Part shown: in pieces, positions 32,167 to 42,623 of the stretch
Layout: the number at the start of each line of letters is the position of its first letter
Position numbering within the stretch: position 1 is the first letter of the stretch
Source of the DNA: Microdochium bolleyi
Lineage: Eukaryota > Ascomycota > Sordariomycetes > Xylariales > Microdochiaceae
Assembly: GCA_001566295.1 (NCBI GenBank)
Contig: KQ964253.1
Location: 434,001 to 498,000 of the forward strand
Length of the DNA: 64,000 bases
Direction: 5' to 3'
Translations under genes and position numbers: made by a program
The notes under the pieces: generated by a model
Databases searched by the model: none
Told to the model about the DNA's origin: nothing
What the model saw: the letters and a program-made list of their open reading frames with translations, nothing else

Positions 32167-32930
32167 CCGACTATCATCACTACCCACCATGGACTTTGGG
32201 TACGACCGCGCACTCGGTATGATACAGGCAATGACGGCAGGGGTCGTTGTCAGAAATCTTGCAGTCTTTTTGCAACTCGCAGAAGGGGCATGCTACAGCC
32301 AAGCCGCATGCACCACGGCCCGGGGTTCTGGGCAGGACATTCCAGCAATAAATGAGATATCCCGAGACTTCCTGGGGTCTACACCAAGATAGATGGGGAA
32401 CCAGTTCGCGCAACAAGATGTTTGAAGCACCTTCGACCTTGTCTTTACTATAATCAGAGCGATATTTTGCCACGTTGTGTTCCAAAAGCAAGCAAGCACT
32501 GCACGTGCAAGTTGATGGTGTGAGTAACGGAAGCAGTTCCGATCATTGTCATGCCCATGTTGGTGAATCTTACACGATAGCTTGAAACGTTAATTGAGTC
32601 AAGCGAGTATATTCCTTGGCGGATGCCAGTCCGGGGTATCGTTGATCTAGCGAAACAATGAATGATCTGGGATCGTTCGTCTTTCTCTGCAGCGGATGGC
32701 ATTTCAGCTCACGAGTGCGGAAAATCACCTGCGCACGGTTATTCTTACTGTATCTCTTCTCATTCGAACCCCACCTGCTCGTGAGCTGTCGCTGGTTTCC
32801 AGAACAACGACTGAAAACAATTAGATGCGGCGACAACTTTTTGCATATTCACTTCCTTCTGCTTATTTCATCGGGGCTGCTAGTCTCCAAATTTCTCCCA
32901 CCCCGACCAGGAGCCAAGTCAGTACCACCA
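32167..32930. other. Intergenic, leader of the 730-aa gene
   Basis: 764 bases between same-strand genes. The frame of the next gene is open upstream to 32658, but that stretch is Cys/Phe/Leu-rich and unlike the protein that follows, so I treat it as promoter and 5' UTR. Confidence 0.5.
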
Positions 32931-35123
32931 ATGGCTGAAGCATCGCCCGACTTCCTGGTGGAGATCCACCAAGACCTCGCCCGCAAGTGGAAGCTTCACG
33001 GCACGAGGCTTGAGAAGATATGGCGTTCCATGGACCAGAAGACACGGCTGGAGGCCGTCAAGGCCGGTGCGGCTGACGGAGTCGTACTCAAGAACCCATC
33101 GGACACCTCCCTCGGCAACGTCCACAAGTTCATCCCAGAGTGGAACACGCAGGAGATCGCCGCGGCAGACTCGGACTTCCTGCTCGACATGCTCAGATAT
33201 CGTGGCACGACGACTCTAGAGGATCAGTACCATTCTGGCGTTGATGACAAGCCTGGCGACTACGACGTGATAATGCACAGCATGCAGAAGAAGAACCTCC
33301 GCCACAAAGACCCCTTTACCGATTGCTACACCTTCTTCATGGACGGCGACAAGTATGGCCACTCGTACAAGGTCAAGCTCGACAAGGAGGGGACTCTCAA
33401 GGCCTTTGGGCCCGCAATCAAGGCCGGCGTCTGTGTGCCACAGGCAGTCGGCGAGCTCGTCTTGATGCGGCAGACCTACCTGATCCAATGCCTGAACATC
33501 ATCATTGGCGACATTCTCGAGCTGGGCTCAAAGACACGCATTACGAAACAGGGCAAGAAGCCGGCGGACTCCTTTTCGAAACTAGCGATCCAGGCGACCG
33601 CTAAGGCCGAGCTTCCGGACGTCCTGTCTGCAGCATCTGACCAGCAATCGGCATTCGAAACACAACTAGATCTGCTCCGTACAGAGCCCATCGCGCTGGA
33701 GTTTGCTGTGAACGGCGTCTTCTACACGCGACCAGAAAATGTAGCAGACGAGCTAGGGCGTAAGATGCCTTCCGTGCACGACAAGTTCATCAGTGGCGCG
33801 GTCCTCGATACAGTCAACGCTGCGGTCAGGAGTGCTGCGACCTGGCGATATATTTCCCACGTCCTCGAACTGTACTCAAAGGAGAGCGACAAGTCACTGC
33901 GCGCGACTGTGGCACAGGAGCTCGCGAACATATGCCACCAGGAGCACATCAGGTGCCAGAACGCCCTGAAACGCACGCTCGCCACGAGTATCGGAACAAA
34001 GTGGTTCAAGCGCATGAGCAATACCTGGGACAACGGCGTCGCACGGCTTACTATCAAGGGCGATCCGAACCTTCTGACCCGCGAAGATCCGCTGCTGCAC
34101 TACCTACTACGACTCTGCCAGCCTGAGACTACAGCCGCCAAGGCCGGCCACTGGATCCAGCAGCTCGAAGGGCTTCGCCAATCGCACCCGACGGATTGGC
34201 AGCGCCTTGTGCCTGTCGCCTACAAGGCTCTTGGCGAGCTGGTGTCGATCGTGCAGTTCACCCAGTCTTTGGGGCAAGCCATATCTCTGCCTGCCTTTAG
34301 CCGCAAGAAGGGCCAGTATTTCGTCACGGAGACGGGCAAAGTCGAGACGGAGATGAACAAGATCAAGCCCGAGCTCGATGTCATGGCATTCGCGGCCCCT
34401 CTGGAGATGCTGCTTGAGCCGGGCATGGCTGAGCAAGCTCTCCAAACGCTGGACGGCTTCGTTGTCGAGAAGACCGGAAGCAAGATCGGCTTCTTGTACG
34501 AGGACATCATCTCCATCTGCCTGAAGAAGTTGGAGCAGATCAAGGACAACTCGGCAAAGACGCCATCCGAGCAGAAGGACGCCTTCGTGCCACTGCCTTC
34601 AACGGACACCGCGACCTCGGAGGAGGCGCAGATTCAGCAGAGACGGGAGAAGGCCAAGACCCGCCCAGCGCAACCTTCTGTGTTTGAGATCACCGTGGCG
34701 AAGAGTGGTTCGGCGCCCACGACCGCGGAGGTTGCGAAGCCGGCTCAAATCACTGTCAAGAGCAGCACATTGGATACCTTTACCGCGATCTTCTCGAAAT
34801 CGGAGAAGCGCAGGCCTGTCGCATGGAGCGCGGTCGAGGCGGCCATGGCGGATGCCGGCTTCTCAGTGATACCCAGGCAAGGCTCCATCTACACATTTAA
34901 GCGGCGACCAGGCAGCGAGCCCCAGGACGGGGCTGCGGAGAAGACAAAGGAACAGGATGCGGCGGTGCCCGGCAAGGGCGAGAGCGGCAGCACAGGACAT
35001 GATTCGATCAACCTCCACCGGCCTCACCAATCTGCCGTCGAAGGCTACGACCTGTTGTATCTCGCCGGCCGGCTGCAGCGGAGTTTTGGGTGGGGGGCTG
35101 AGACCTTTGTGGTGTCGACTTGA
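32931..35123 (+). CDS. Large fungal protein of unknown function with HicA-like C-terminal segment
   Basis: Start chosen at MAEASPDFLVEI (ACCAATGG context); 730 aa, no intron. The N-terminal ~570 residues are mostly helical (HQDLARKWKLHGTRLEKIWRSM; DPFTDCYTFFMDGDKYGHSY; HYLLRLCQPE). A Lys/Gln/Ala linker (~560-615) leads to a compact C-terminal segment with VAWSAVEAAMADAGF, a GSIYTF strand and SINLHRPHQS, which recalls the HicA-type fold but lacks the catalytic His after Gly-Ser. No membrane segment or signal peptide. I recognise the type as a widespread, uncharacterised filamentous-fungal protein; no function is established from sequence. Confidence 0.85.
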   Translation: MAEASPDFLVEIHQDLARKWKLHGTRLEKIWRSMDQKTRLEAVKAGAADGVVLKNPSDTSLGNVHKFIPEWNTQEIAAADSDFLLDMLRYRGTTTLEDQYHSGVDDKPGDYDVIMHSMQKKNLRHKDPFTDCYTFFMDGDKYGHSYKVKLDKEGTLKAFGPAIKAGVCVPQAVGELVLMRQTYLIQCLNIIIGDILELGSKTRITKQGKKPADSFSKLAIQATAKAELPDVLSAASDQQSAFETQLDLLRTEPIALEFAVNGVFYTRPENVADELGRKMPSVHDKFISGAVLDTVNAAVRSAATWRYISHVLELYSKESDKSLRATVAQELANICHQEHIRCQNALKRTLATSIGTKWFKRMSNTWDNGVARLTIKGDPNLLTREDPLLHYLLRLCQPETTAAKAGHWIQQLEGLRQSHPTDWQRLVPVAYKALGELVSIVQFTQSLGQAISLPAFSRKKGQYFVTETGKVETEMNKIKPELDVMAFAAPLEMLLEPGMAEQALQTLDGFVVEKTGSKIGFLYEDIISICLKKLEQIKDNSAKTPSEQKDAFVPLPSTDTATSEEAQIQQRREKAKTRPAQPSVFEITVAKSGSAPTTAEVAKPAQITVKSSTLDTFTAIFSKSEKRRPVAWSAVEAAMADAGFSVIPRQGSIYTFKRRPGSEPQDGAAEKTKEQDAAVPGKGESGSTGHDSINLHRPHQSAVEGYDLLYLAGRLQRSFGWGAETFVVST

Positions 35124-35550
35124 GGAGCTGGGCCGTGATAACTGACGTTTCATGATGAATGATTCACATCTGCTGGTGGGAAACAGACTTGCTGCTGGTG
35201 CTCGTGAATGTCTCTTGTCATTGAGCCTAAACCTACCCCGAGCAGGCCTCTCCACACCACCCACCGCCGGCGCGCTATGCCCTGTCTGGCTGCCGCGGAG
35301 CCTCCAGTTGCCTGATTGGGACTCTTCCCCCCCCTCCCCCCGTCCCCCACATTCTGGTGGAGGACGACGACTTCCAAGGTTGCACATCCCCGCGTTCCTG
35401 AGAACAATGGAATACAAAGAGGTCGGCGGCGGCCGTTTCCCGCACTCGCGGCTGGTCCCTTGGGAACACTGAGCTTCGTCTCTGCACTCAAATCCGACCC
35501 AAACAAACCCCCTCGAGCAACAGAACCCAGGAAGGTACCTCGCCGCCGCC
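35124..35550. other. Intergenic
   Basis: 427 bases between same-strand genes with C-runs near 35329-35350 and an A/C-rich leader just before the next ATG. Nothing else seen. Confidence 0.5.
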
Positions 35551-37158
35551 ATGGTCGACCCAGCCCGCCTGCGCCGCGTCGCCTCGCGGCCCCGAGTATT
35601 CATCGTGTCCGACATCTCCAACGAGCCCGACGACGCGCAGTCGCTCGTCCGCCTGCTGCTCTACGCCAACGAGCTCGACATTGTCGGCCTCGTCGCCTGC
35701 ACATCGTGCTGGATGCGCCGCAAGGTGCGGCCCGAGGACATGCACGCCATCGTCCGCGCCTACGGCAGGGTCGTCGGCAACCTCAACGCCCACGTGCACC
35801 CAGACAACCAGTACCCCTCCGAGGCATACCTCCAGAGCATCATCAAGCCCGGCCCGCCCGTCTACGGCCGCGAGGCCCTCGCCGAGGGCTACCCGCTCAG
35901 CGAGGGCGCGCGGCTGCTCATCGACGCCGCCGACGACGCCACCACATCCGAGACACCCCTCTGGGTGCTCTCCTGGGGCGGCGTCAACGTCCTCGCCCAG
36001 GCCCTCCAGCACGTACACGCCACGCGCTCCCCGGCCGCCGCGCGGTCCTTCCGCGCGAGGCTCCGCGTCTACACGATCAGCGACCAGGACGACTGCGGCC
36101 ACTGGATCCGCGTCAACTACCCGGACATCCTGTACATCTGCTCTCTGCACGCGTGGGGCGAGTACGGCTGCGCCACGTGGACGGGGATATCGGGCGACGT
36201 GCTCATGAAGTCGCTCGACACGGGCGGGCCCGACACGTCCCTCGTGACCAAGGAGTGGCTGGCCGCCAACATCCAGACGGTCGGCAGCCCGCTGGGCGAG
36301 GTGTACCCGGACGCCTCGTTCATCATGGAGGGCGACACGCCGACGTTCCTGTACCTGATCCAGAACGGGCTCGGCGTGCCGGAGCAGCCCTCGTGGGGCT
36401 CATGGGGCGGGCGGTACGGGCTGGTCGACCTGGGTGGGAGCGCGAGGCACTATGCCGACGTCAAGGACACGGTCACGGGCAAGGACGGCAAGATGCACAG
36501 GTCCGGCCAGGCGTCCATCTGGCGCTGGCGGGAGGCGTATCAGGGCGACTTTGCGGCGCGGATGCAGTGGACTTTGACCGCGGATCGGGAGAAAGCCAGT
36601 CACGCACCGGTCGTGGTGGTCAACGATAGCAGTGCCGGTGCCGAGGCGTATTACATCGACGCAGAGGCCGGGAGTGAGCTCGTGCTGGACGCGTCAAGGT
36701 CGTACAGCCCCGACCACACCGAGGAGCACGGGGGCGGATTGACGTTCGAGTGGTACCACTACAAAGAGCCCACGACGACAGGATCCCTAGTGCACTGGCC
36801 CAGCGTGCCGGACGTCGAGTTCGTCCCCAGCAGCAGCAGCGGCGGCAGCGACAAGGCCAACATGCATGGCTCGGTCGTCAAAGTCGCCATCCCTGCCCCC
36901 GAGACCTGCGCTGTCGACATCCTCACCGGCCAGCCTCTCCAGAAGGGGCAAGTCCTGCACTTCATCCTCACTGTCAAGAGCAGCGGCACGGGGGCGGCCA
37001 TAAGAACCACGACGACGTATAAGCGCCTCGTGGTGCAGGTCACCAACCGCGCCGGTCGCGGCGGGCGGGATCTGGCGGGCAGGACGTTCGACACGGTAAC
37101 GGAGGCGCTCGGGTTCTCGACGGGACAGGAGAGGCTCGAGGAGGGCTCCGGACGATGA
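35551..37158 (+). CDS. DUF1593 / Sde182-like protein with nucleoside-hydrolase-like domain
   Basis: Single exon, 535 aa. Residues ~14-320 match the DUF1593 (Sde182 N-terminal, nucleoside-hydrolase-like) domain: RVFIVSDISNEPDDAQSLVRLLLYANELDIVGLVA holds the Asp cluster equivalent to the calcium-binding loop of nucleoside hydrolases; later blocks are PLWVLSWGGVNVLAQAL, YTISDQDDCGHWIR and SWGSWGGRYG. Residues ~355-510 form a beta-rich C-terminal domain (LDASRSYSPDH, LTFEWYHYKEP), as in Sde182 of Saccharophagus. The family is tied to carbohydrate binding or hydrolysis in bacteria. No secretion signal is visible with this start, which is unusual for such a role. Codons are strongly C/G-ending. Confidence 0.9.
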   Translation: MVDPARLRRVASRPRVFIVSDISNEPDDAQSLVRLLLYANELDIVGLVACTSCWMRRKVRPEDMHAIVRAYGRVVGNLNAHVHPDNQYPSEAYLQSIIKPGPPVYGREALAEGYPLSEGARLLIDAADDATTSETPLWVLSWGGVNVLAQALQHVHATRSPAAARSFRARLRVYTISDQDDCGHWIRVNYPDILYICSLHAWGEYGCATWTGISGDVLMKSLDTGGPDTSLVTKEWLAANIQTVGSPLGEVYPDASFIMEGDTPTFLYLIQNGLGVPEQPSWGSWGGRYGLVDLGGSARHYADVKDTVTGKDGKMHRSGQASIWRWREAYQGDFAARMQWTLTADREKASHAPVVVVNDSSAGAEAYYIDAEAGSELVLDASRSYSPDHTEEHGGGLTFEWYHYKEPTTTGSLVHWPSVPDVEFVPSSSSGGSDKANMHGSVVKVAIPAPETCAVDILTGQPLQKGQVLHFILTVKSSGTGAAIRTTTTYKRLVVQVTNRAGRGGRDLAGRTFDTVTEALGFSTGQERLEEGSGR

Positions 37159-38044
37159 ACCCGTTTCTTTTCTTCTGTTTTCACTCTCTTTTCCCATCAG
37201 TGCGGCCAGAAACTACACGGGAGCAAGTCTTGGCTGGACACAGGTGGCGCTGTGCTGCCTAGTAGGGTCTCTTGCAGCATAATTCATCACGGAAGATGAA
37301 AATGGTCCTCCAAGACTGATCCTACCTACACGAAGAAGGAAAAAACCCAATCCACCGCGTAGAGACGATGTGTGGTATAAGTAGCAACTCGGAACGCCCA
37401 GCACCCTCGCGCGCCCAGGTCACCCTCTCGCTTACTGGGAGAGCGAGTTTTTTTTTTTCTCGTCCCAACAGAAGCCCTCTATTTATCCTGGGAGAAAGAG
37501 ACAGTGAGCGCAGGGGACTCCCACGTCCCTTTCACCATGATACCTTCCGTCATCTGAGTCTCATACACGAAGATGACGATGACGACGACGACGACGACGA
37601 CGACGACGCTGACGCGAGAGAAGTGCTTCATCGTTCCGAAATAGTGCTTCGGGCTTCCAAGCCGTCTGTCTGAATTATGCCCCGCGCTGGCGTTCGATAC
37701 TAACAATCGATGGATTGTTTATTTTGTTGTGTAGGCACGACATTCTACAGGTTCCAATGCTGATCATGGTCTGGGTCGTTCTGTGAGACTGCGCATGTTG
37801 CCGCCCAGGGATCGTTTCACAAACCATGTACACCGGACAAATGGTTGTCTGCTTCATGTTGAATAGTGTCTATATGTCCATAACTCCTGTGCCTTTCATG
37901 ATAACCCGCCCCCCGTCTTTCTGACTCTAATGCTATCGTCGTAATCATATTCAGAATGCCAGATCCCAGAAAGTACTACTCAGCAAATCCGCAAATTGAC
38001 CAAAGGCCACCCGGACCATAACGCACCCTGACACGTGAGTTGAC
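37159..38044. other. Intergenic, convergent 3' ends, with microsatellite
   Basis: 886 bases between the DUF1593 gene and tps2. It contains a T12-like tract near 37447 and a GAC trinucleotide repeat. No gene seen. Confidence 0.55.
37575..37613 (+). repeat. GAC trinucleotide microsatellite
   Basis: About nine pure GAC units (37581-37608) with imperfect flanking units, in the intergenic region. Confidence 0.9.
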
Positions 38045-41000
38045 TCATTCATCAGGCAACTTGCCCTCGACTGCGGCGGTGGCAGCGAGGTTGACGGCAG
38101 CCACTTTCTCCTCAGGCAGGCCGCTCTGGCCAACTCCGGTCAACAGTGCAACACTGTTGATGACGTCCTTGGGCTCAAGAAGGTGGTACTTTGCGAGAGT
38201 GACCTTGCTGCTTGGTCCGACTGTCGACGTGAAGATGTGCTCGTCCTTGAGCAACTTTCCACTGACAGTGTTGAGGGCGCGGAACATGTCTTCGTCCGTG
38301 AAATCATCGCCAAGGCAGTAGACAAACTCAAGCTGTCCATCCTTGTCGCTCGATCCCTGCATCTCGTTGACGAGGCGCTTGGCAATCTCACCCTTGTTGA
38401 TAAAGGTCGGGCGCACCTCAAGGTTGGCCTTGCCCTCCATGACCTCAACTTCCCATCGCTTGGCTACTCCAGCTAGGAGCTCCTTGTGCGACTGCTGCGC
38501 GGCATGCAGAGCCTGCTCTTGGTCGGCTTGGCGGTAGTGCCACGTCAGAGCGCATCGCTTGCGTTCAATGAAGGAGCCTGTGGTCTTGTTAGTACGTTCA
38601 GAAGGTAACACAGATGAGGACAGTGACTCACCATTCACGCGATCCGTCCATTTCTGGAACACTTCCATGACCTCTGCTTGCCAGCCCATGTCGAATTGCT
38701 CAGCAAGGTTGGCCCAGGTCTTCTCACCGGGCTGCCTTATGAAGCTGCCGTGCTCAGCACTGAAGCCAATTTCGGAAATGTGTCCGAGGTGTTGCTCCAA
38801 GAACTCCTGGTCGCGCCCAGAGATGACCCAGACAGCGTTCTGGGGGTCCGCTGCAAGAGACTTCAGGGTCTGAATCAACCTCTCGGTTGGAATAGCCGCA
38901 CTAGGCTCCCTCACGATCGGGGTGAGTGTGCCATCATAGTCGAACATGAACAGGCGCCTGCTTGCGGCGCGGTACTGCTGCAGCAGCTTGGTCGTGTCCA
39001 GCAGGGGAGTGATCATGTTCTTGCTGGTAGAGGCAAGTGTGCCAACCAGCTTGCGAATGAACTTGCTGATCCAGTTCTGGACGTTGTGCTTGACAACATG
39101 TCCGTACAGGCTCTGCTGCATCGTCAGGCGCATCTCGTCTGACATGGAAAGTGCGTTGTCAATCTGTTTGGCAACATCGGTCAAGTCCCACGGGTTGATA
39201 TGGATCGCGTCCTGCAGGCTGCCGGCTGTTCCGCTGAACTCGGACAGGATCAGCGGGCCATGTGTGTCGCGCTGGCACACCACGTATTCCAGGCTGGTGG
39301 TGTTCATGCCGTCCCGAACTGACGTGATCAGGCCAATGTCAGCGGCACGGAGCAGTGCGAAGTACTCGTCCCGCTGCAGATACTGCGGGAAGTGCTGCAC
39401 GGGCGAGAACTCGAGATTCCCGTGCGTGCCATTGATCCTCATGACGAGCTGATTGACCTTGCTGGCAATCTTGCTCTCCGCGTCGTCCTTCTCCTCGCTG
39501 ATTGTGGTGGGCGATGTAACCTGCACCAGCACAACATTGTCCCGCCACTCGGGATAGAGCTCCAAAAAGCGCTCGTAGGCCATCAGCTTCTGCACAACGC
39601 CACGCACGCTTCCAAGCCTGTCGCGTCCCACAATGATCTTCTTGCCCTCGTACATCTTGCGCAGTGCCATGTACTTCTCGGTGACTTCCTTCGAGAATGC
39701 CGTTTCCTCCACCTTGGCTGCATCAATGCCAATGGGGAAGACCCCGACCTCGACACGAACTCCGTAAGCATCAATGCCGAGCGAGTCTGACGGAAACTGG
39801 AGGATACGCGTGCAGCAGGAAGAGAAGTGTCTAGAATAGCTATATGACTGGAATCCGACGAGGTTCGAGCCAAGGACGCCTTCGAGGACCTCCTTTCTTC
39901 GTGGCAGGCAGCGCAAGAACTCGCTGCTAGGGAAGGGGCAGTGCAGGAAGAATGCGATGTACATGTTGGGCGCCCGCTGCCGTAGCATGCTAGGCACAAG
40001 CATGAGGTAGTAGTCATGTACGATGACGATGTCACCAGGCTTGTATGTCTCGATGATCTTCTCGGCGAATTTGAGGTTGGCACGGTAGTAATCGGCCCAC
40101 TCGACGCGTTCCGAGTTGCCATTGCTGGGCTCGTGCTGCTTGTAGTGCAGGAGTGTGTAGAGCTCGTGCTCAGCGTACCGTCTCCATCGCTCTTGGTCCT
40201 TGAGCAAGACTCCATCGTCGCGGTTGTCTTCGTCGTCACACAGCCATACCGGGACGGTCTTCACCTGGCGATCGTGGGCGAGCTGACTTTCGAGCGTGTG
40301 TTTGTGCTCCGAGGGAATGAATAGACCGTCCACCGCCGGAGGCGTGGGAGGGGCGTTGCCTGGAACTGGGATCGGTGCTGAAAGGTGAGTGGCGCCTCGA
40401 ATGTTGGCAGTGGACGAAGGTGCTGCGTCTGGGACCAGCTGGTCCAGGGGACGGTCGATCTCGCCTGTCCAGGCGACGACTGTGTGCTTCCACGGCGACT
40501 CGTCCGACGAGAGGTACGCGAAAGAATCGAAGAGGGCGGATTGGCCGCGGCGGACTCCGGTTTCCTGGAATTGTTTTGCCAATTAGCATCACTGCATCCT
40601 GTGTTCTATCTTTCAAAAGCACGGATCTATGCACACTCACCCATGTGCCATCCTTATGGTACCGGACAGAGTGTGGCGTTAGGAAGGTTGCCGATATTAT
40701 GTTGCCAGTTAGAGCCAAATCGGGAGCTGCAGACTGGAAGTCGTTGATGGACTCTTTGCGGGTAGGCTGCTGGGAGAGGCTCATGCGGCGGAGGACCTCG
40801 TGATTCGATGTGGCGCCGCGGACCAGATCAGAGGGGAAAACTGGTCTGGGTGGCTCGGTGCCCTCGATGTGGTCTGGGGACTGCACGGTGACGGATCCCT
40901 GCTGCCGGTTTCGGCTGTTGCCGACAGGATCCCTGGTGAAATAGCCAGGCGTTTCGCTGCGACTGTCCGACTCGCTGCCCGACTGGCCCCTTTGGTATGT

Positions 41001-41180
41001 GGCCAGGTTAATGCCGGGAGTGACTGGGACCTGGTTGATCTCGGGGCGCTCGTGGGCGAGCTCGGGGGACTCGTCGTCGAGGACGTGGGTGGTTGTAGAC
41101 TGGCGCGAGTCGTCGGAGTGGCCACGGACGACGACGGGGTTCGACCGCAGGCCCTCGCCGCCGGCCTTGTCTTCGGCCAT
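38045..41180 (-). CDS. tps2: Trehalose-6-phosphate phosphatase Tps2
   Basis: Exons 40641-41180, 38632-40564 and 38045-38577; introns of 76 and 54 bases, both with GTGAGT donors and good branch sites (TACTAAC in the second). Product 1001 aa. A disordered N-terminus (~170 residues) precedes a GT20 domain (WADYYRANLKFAEKI, PGDIVIVHDYYLMLVP, DGMNTTSLEYV), in which the catalytic loop reads GRDRLGSVRG instead of the active synthase's DRLDYIKG type, suggesting no synthase activity. The C-terminal HAD phosphatase domain is intact: FDYDGTLTP (Asp722/Asp724), ISGRD and GDDFTDEDMF. Tps2 converts trehalose-6-phosphate to trehalose in the cytosolic synthase complex. AGGGG-type motifs lie upstream. Confidence 0.95.
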
Positions 41181-42623
41181 GCTATGCTAACTTGGGAGCA
41201 AAGGGTCGTGTTCTGTTGGGCTGGTGTGGTTGTTCGAGTGGCCGTCCGGCTCGTAAGAGGTGTTTCCGAGTGGGCTCTGGTGGAGGGGCAAGTGGCGGAC
41301 TAGCAATGTTGCTGAGCAAGGAGACTGTGCAGTGTCGTGCAGATAGCGAGACAGCAGTGGTTAAGCTGAGAGGTGAGAGAAAGGAAGAGCACAGAGATGG
41401 AGAGGAAAGACGGAGGGGACTGGGCGCAGAGAGGAGCATGTGAAGCGGCGGGCGGAGGAGCATCGGCGAGACTGGCGGCGGAGAGTGCCTTGAAGCTTGG
41501 TGGGAAGTGGGGCCGTAGCGTACGCAGTACTGCAGTAGCAGCAGGGGGGGTTCAACCCGCCGGGACCTGAGTCTCGATGGTAGGGGCTGGACGCGCACCT
41601 GGGCAGGCACTTTGCGGTGTGCAACAACAAGACCGGGACGGGCTCTGCCTGCTCACGTCACCCAATGGCGGCTCTCGTCATCCTTGCTGTTCTCGTGCCC
41701 TGTGTTCCTGGCCTTCCTCAGGTACCTCAAGCTGCGATGATTGCACAAGCGAGGAGGGGCACGGCTGCGTGCTGGGCGAGGGATGATGGCACATTGATGG
41801 CATCCATGGGCAGATGCCCCTCCACCGGTGGCAGGAGACTTTGCTCCAGCATCCCTGCCACGCCTCCGCGCTGCGTCGCACCTTTTTCCGTCTGCGCCTG
41901 CCAGTGCCAGCACAGGAACGACGCAGCCCCACGTGGGAGCGACTTGCGGCCTGGTGCCTTGGAACGTGCATGGCAAAGGCCGCCAGCCTGGGCGTCGAGG
42001 TCCAGGGCGAGGTTCCAGGCTCACGATGCAACCTCGACACTCCTGGTTCATGGCATTCCGCCCTGCCGATCAGACACCGCTGGCCCCCACTCTGTGGCCA
42101 GCCTCTGCCACGTCCACCACAGCGGGTGTGCATTACACACCTCAAGGTACGGTACGCGTATGCATACTTCACATTTAGGGTAACCCACGCCCACCTCAAG
42201 GTAGACAGGGCCTGATACAACCTCAACATCCCAAGCCCAGGTACCGATGCACCCGAGCCCAAACATAAACCCCGCGGAGAATAGAAAGTACGTGCCTGCC
42301 ATGATGGGCGGCGGGCGGCGGATGACGTAACCCCCACACCCCGGTCACCCCAATGTGGGACAGCATCTCGGAACGACAAGGATGGCCCAGACAAAACTCT
42401 CCAACAGCTCGGGATGCGTTCCACCAGACAAGACAAAGCATCTGGTCTGCAGCCATTCATGGTGATATGTGTGGGCGAAGTGACGATCCTGTCCTCATCT
42501 CCTCATAGTGGTGATGGCTCGAATATGCCACTGATCCCTCGTGCCACGGCCTCAATTGATGCTCTCTAAATCGCGAGTCCGCTCATCTTTGTCTGATATT
42601 CATCCATCGGGGTATCTAGTCGT
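41181..42623. promoter_or_regulatory. tps2 upstream region with AGGGG (STRE-like) motifs
   Basis: 1.4 kb between the tps2 start and the cog5 stop, GC-rich with long chance frames on both strands. AGGGG/CCCCT words occur at 41284, 41543, 41582, 41755 and 41817, the last on the opposite strand. STREs drive stress induction of trehalose genes in yeast; the density here is only modestly above chance for this GC content. No gene supported. Confidence 0.35.

Noticed and set aside
32658..32930. 91-codon N-terminal extension of the 730-aa protein
   Set aside because: The sequence is Cys/Phe/Leu-rich and unlike the rest; the ATG at 32931 has better context and starts the protein-like part.
35316..36629. 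437-codon plus-strand frame overlapping the DUF1593 gene
   Set aside because: Arg/Pro/Ala-rich shadow frame of a GC-rich gene whose own frame has clear domain motifs.
41678..42460. 260-codon minus-strand frame upstream of tps2
   Set aside because: Overlaps equally long frames on the plus strand, no domain, Cys/Arg/Ser-rich; best explained by GC content.
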